This document shows, one piece after another, positions 60,945 to 64,000 of a stretch of DNA of 64,000 bases (its first letter is position 1; every line of letters starts with the position of its first letter). The notes under the pieces were generated by a model. That model worked only from the letters and a program-made list of their open reading frames with translations, searched no databases and had not been told where the DNA came from. The DNA comes from Gonatopus flavifemur. Lineage: Eukaryota > Arthropoda > Insecta > Hymenoptera > Dryinidae. The position numbers and the translations under genes were made by a program. The stretch covers positions 25,358,001-25,422,000 of the forward strand of contig JAFFJZ010000003.1 of the NCBI GenBank assembly GCA_018340375.1, read 5' to 3'.

Positions 60945-63900
60945 CAAAGATCATATTTCCCGAATTATGCCTTGACTAGATTTAAGTAATGATAAGAATC
61001 TAGCCGGAATATTTAGTTAGATAAAATCTCTTTATTCTTCAACTTTCTGCACGTGGAATCAAAATCCAATTCGTGAATTATTCACATGAATATGGAGTCG
61101 AACAAAAAGTTTTTGCAGCTTTCAATGTTCCAAAACATCTTCACGTTGAAATTCAAATATACATATTAAAATTAGAACAGTTGATTTTTAATCTTTCGAA
61201 CTTTCATCGTGAAGTACGTATTCAAACATAGGATGTTGTGGATTGAATGCATAATTTTCAAATTAAAAGCTGTTGAACTTTCATGTGAAATCTTATATGA
61301 AAATTTTTCAATATGTAGTTTAATTAAAGCTGGATTACGTTGTAGGGAAAAATAATTCTTCCATTCGAATTTAATTAATTCTGTCAAATGATGGAAAGCC
61401 AAGTTGCAGAATTAGATGGAAAATGTTGAGCTCTTGTATGATTATAATGATAAATAAACGGCAAGAAAGACGTTCTAAGAATTATTACATTTTGTACTAA
61501 AGTAGCAGCATAAGTGACAATACTGGAAATTGATTTCTCATAATAAAAACCGATAAAAAGTGCATAGTAATAACACGTATCCATCCGTTCCTGTTCACAT
61601 TCATTGAAAAATGTCGAAGTGGAGAACTTAGATCTCAACAGTGGAGGCTGCACTGAGAAAAGCGTATGGGAAACGTATAGCACAGTTTATCATAATAATG
61701 GCAGTTTTGGGTCACATGAGCATTTATGTGCACTCCTCTTTCGACTTATGGCAATCCATACCTCCTTTTAGTGAGAATAACTTGACATACTACATAACAC
61801 ATATTTCTATAATTTTACAAAAAATTACCACAACTTGAAGGAGAAAAGTTCAAAAACGCTCTTTTCAAAATTCCCACATACTTTGCAACGTATGGAGAAA
61901 GTATTTGTGGAAAACTATCAGAAAAAAACGAGTCGATTGTATAATCCTAATTAACTCAATTTTGAATTTGATCGTTACAAACCTAAATTCTTTCAACGAA
62001 CGCAATGCGGTTGACATTCAACTTTTCCAGTAAATATTTATTCAGTTTGAAATCAGTTCTTCTTTGTTTTTCATTCTATTCTCAGGTAAGAACGAATCAA
62101 ACCATTATATTTTGTTACAAATGCACATAAGTACACAAAAGTTCTCCATTAATCACGTGACGAGAACCTGTCAACTGAACGTAGAAATACTCCTAACATG
62201 CGATTACCATCTCTAAATTCGCTAGTTTCTTAATCTTAATTCATTAGTTCGTCTCCAAACAACTCGAATATTCAAAAGGAACATTCATTTTCATATGATG
62301 AATATTCAAGGAAGGAAATGAAAATTGATTCCCGGTTGAACTATGCGTTTGAATAATTATTCTTCATAAAATGAAATACTGTGTTTTTTTTATGACTCAT
62401 AAAAAGTTTCATCAATGCGATAATTACGCGAATGAAGTATTTTTTCAAAGTATCCAGTCAAAATACAGAGGAAAGTGTAATGAAACGAATTTTCCATGAG
62501 CGATTAAACGGAGAACCCAATAATTGATTATAAAATGAAAGATTATCGTCTGATGCACGTAACATAATTGAAATGCATCATAGGAACGACCAATGATCGT
62601 CACGTATGATAAATTATGTGAATATTTTATTATATTGATTAACCAACAGTTTCATATGCGAATAGCCGCACGATGATATAATGCGTTGAAAAATAAAACG
62701 AGAAGAATGATATTTTCAGAAATCAGTGGAAAAATAATCGATCAATTCAAACTTTCCGCAAGAGTGAGAAAATTAAACGCGATGATAAAACACATTGATT
62801 ACATTTCTCCTTGAAAATTTCATTACTTCTGAATGAGAATCTCTTTACAAAAATATCACTCGTTTTATTACATCGTTATTTAATATCCAAACGGGGGAAG
62901 GATATTTTTTCTCAAATTAGGGCAGAACTGAAAACATTTCATATTTATGTATTTTTATTTTGTATATGTAAATTTCAGAATGTTTATTTTCATGATACAT
63001 TTTGAGAATAACGCAGAGTGAAAACAAAATCAAGAGTTCATTTTTATTTATCAAATATTTTCCCCTAATGAACAAGATTTGAAAAAAAAGAAGCTCAGAT
63101 CGATGTATCATAAACTGTACAATTGTTGAATCATTGATGTTTCATGGAATCAACGAATAATTGGATATCCCTTTTTTCATAGTATGTTGTTGATCATAAT
63201 GGCGGATAATTCAATATTCATACAATGAAGTGAACTCACCAGTCGTCATCGCACATGAGAGATTTTACACGAATATGCGCACGGCAAAATGTTTGTTTCG
63301 CTTCATGATGAACAAATCACGGAAATTGTTTTTCTCAATTTTCATTCGCGAAACTGTTGGATTGATGCGCCTCGAATATTCATCGATTGATAATAAATCA
63401 TTTTGCGTTGGTTGGCTGATGACACATGACAATGATACAGTTGTCTCGTTCATCGTTCGATACATGGTGAAACAAAAACATTAAATTGATATTGGTTCGA
63501 TAGCTTCGCTGGTAATAGTAGCGATTGCCAGTATCGAATTAATTACTTAAATTTACAAAGCGTTCCAAATAGGACGAGGGGGACAGTTCATAGGACTCCC
63601 TCCATATTTCGCATCATAGAGAGTCAAAAGCAAATTTTGACCTAGTTTCCAGAACAATTTTCTGAATGAATTGTTAGTAACTGACTCGTTTTTTGAATCA
63701 TTTGAATTTGATTTTATTCATTCTAAAATGCATGAAAGAATTTTATTGTTATAGAATGGCATGAAAGGTGAAATATTGTTATTGGGATACAAAGAGGAAT
63801 GTTGTTAGCAGTGAATGTGGAACTCATTGATATGCTAATCGTGGAAAAATGCTGAAGTTTCGAATTTAATGAATTTTATGTGAAATTTAAATCCCCTGTG

Positions 63901-64000
63901 AGTGGATGAAACGGGAATTTATCCAAACCATTTCCCATTCAACGAAATTTCGATGATGAAAGTTCACTCGGTGATAACGTTTTTGATGCGTAATTATTTA
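60945..64000. other. Intron or upstream stretch without recognisable gene
   Basis: AT-rich DNA with short frames only. No signal-peptide exon, promoter or repeat with defined ends was recognised. Confidence 0.45.

Larger units (their letters stand above)
59329..64000. other. Upstream of the first visible receptor exon, no gene seen
   Basis: This should be the intron preceding the first visible exon, because that exon starts inside a codon. It holds an AT microsatellite at 59424 and a TA-flanked MITE at 60659. I could not find a signal-peptide exon ending in phase 1, a promoter or a CpG-rich start region. Confidence 0.55.

Noticed and set aside
63202..63260. Possible donor CTG/gtgagt after MCDDD on the minus strand, considered as an upstream receptor exon
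   Set aside because: A stop lies just before the ATG and the exit phase would be 2, whereas the first visible exon needs phase 1.

Overview
The window is AT-rich animal nuclear DNA, most likely from an insect. The protein matches and the mariner load fit a hymenopteran, but the sequence alone does not prove that. Coding DNA is scarce. Three short exons on the minus strand encode consecutive pieces of the amino-terminal domain of a kainate-type ionotropic glutamate receptor. Their phases match (1/1, 1/0, 0/2), each has GT-AG borders, and joined they read through colinearly with the kainate receptor family. In transcript order they are 59328..59173, 12829..12645 and 5052..4895. The gene runs off both ends of the window. 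Its signal-peptide and promoter exons lie above 59.3 kb or outside the window, and the rest of the amino-terminal domain, the ligand-binding domain and the channel lie beyond base 1.

The intron between the first two exons is 46,343 bp and the next is 7,592 bp, so nearly all of the window is intron. It is filled with decayed DNA transposons. There are two broken mariner transposase copies (about 5.93-7.14 kb and 30.71-31.91 kb), plus a 5' fragment of the second family at 16.08 kb. A shattered copy of a multicopy arthropod gene of unknown function lies at 40.46-41.95 kb. More than twenty short non-autonomous elements (MITEs and foldbacks) were recognised by their inverted termini. The recurring groups are CACTGAGA-ended, CCCTGCTGAAAATGCC-ended, TACACGG-ended, TTAA-flanked (piggyBac-like), TA-flanked Tc1-like, and several near-perfect palindromes. 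Several are nested, which gives a relative insertion order.

By region: 1-4.4 kb plain intron with two microsatellites; 4.4-8.2 kb foldback, exon 3, mariner and a degenerate repeat array; 8.2-14.2 kb mostly plain intron around exon 2; 14.2-16.4 kb repeat cluster; 16.4-24.1 kb nearly featureless; 24.1-31.9 kb MITEs and the second mariner; 31.9-38.6 kb mostly plain; 38.6-42.8 kb an inverted duplication enclosing the shattered multicopy gene; 42.8-47.8 kb plain with one possible regulatory block; 47.8-57.6 kb dense, partly nested MITEs; 57.6-64 kb exon 1 and flanks.

No RNA gene, CRISPR array, operon or intact nested gene was found. The most unusual structure is the inverted duplication at 38.9-42.8 kb, which might be the long termini of an unrecognised DNA transposon.
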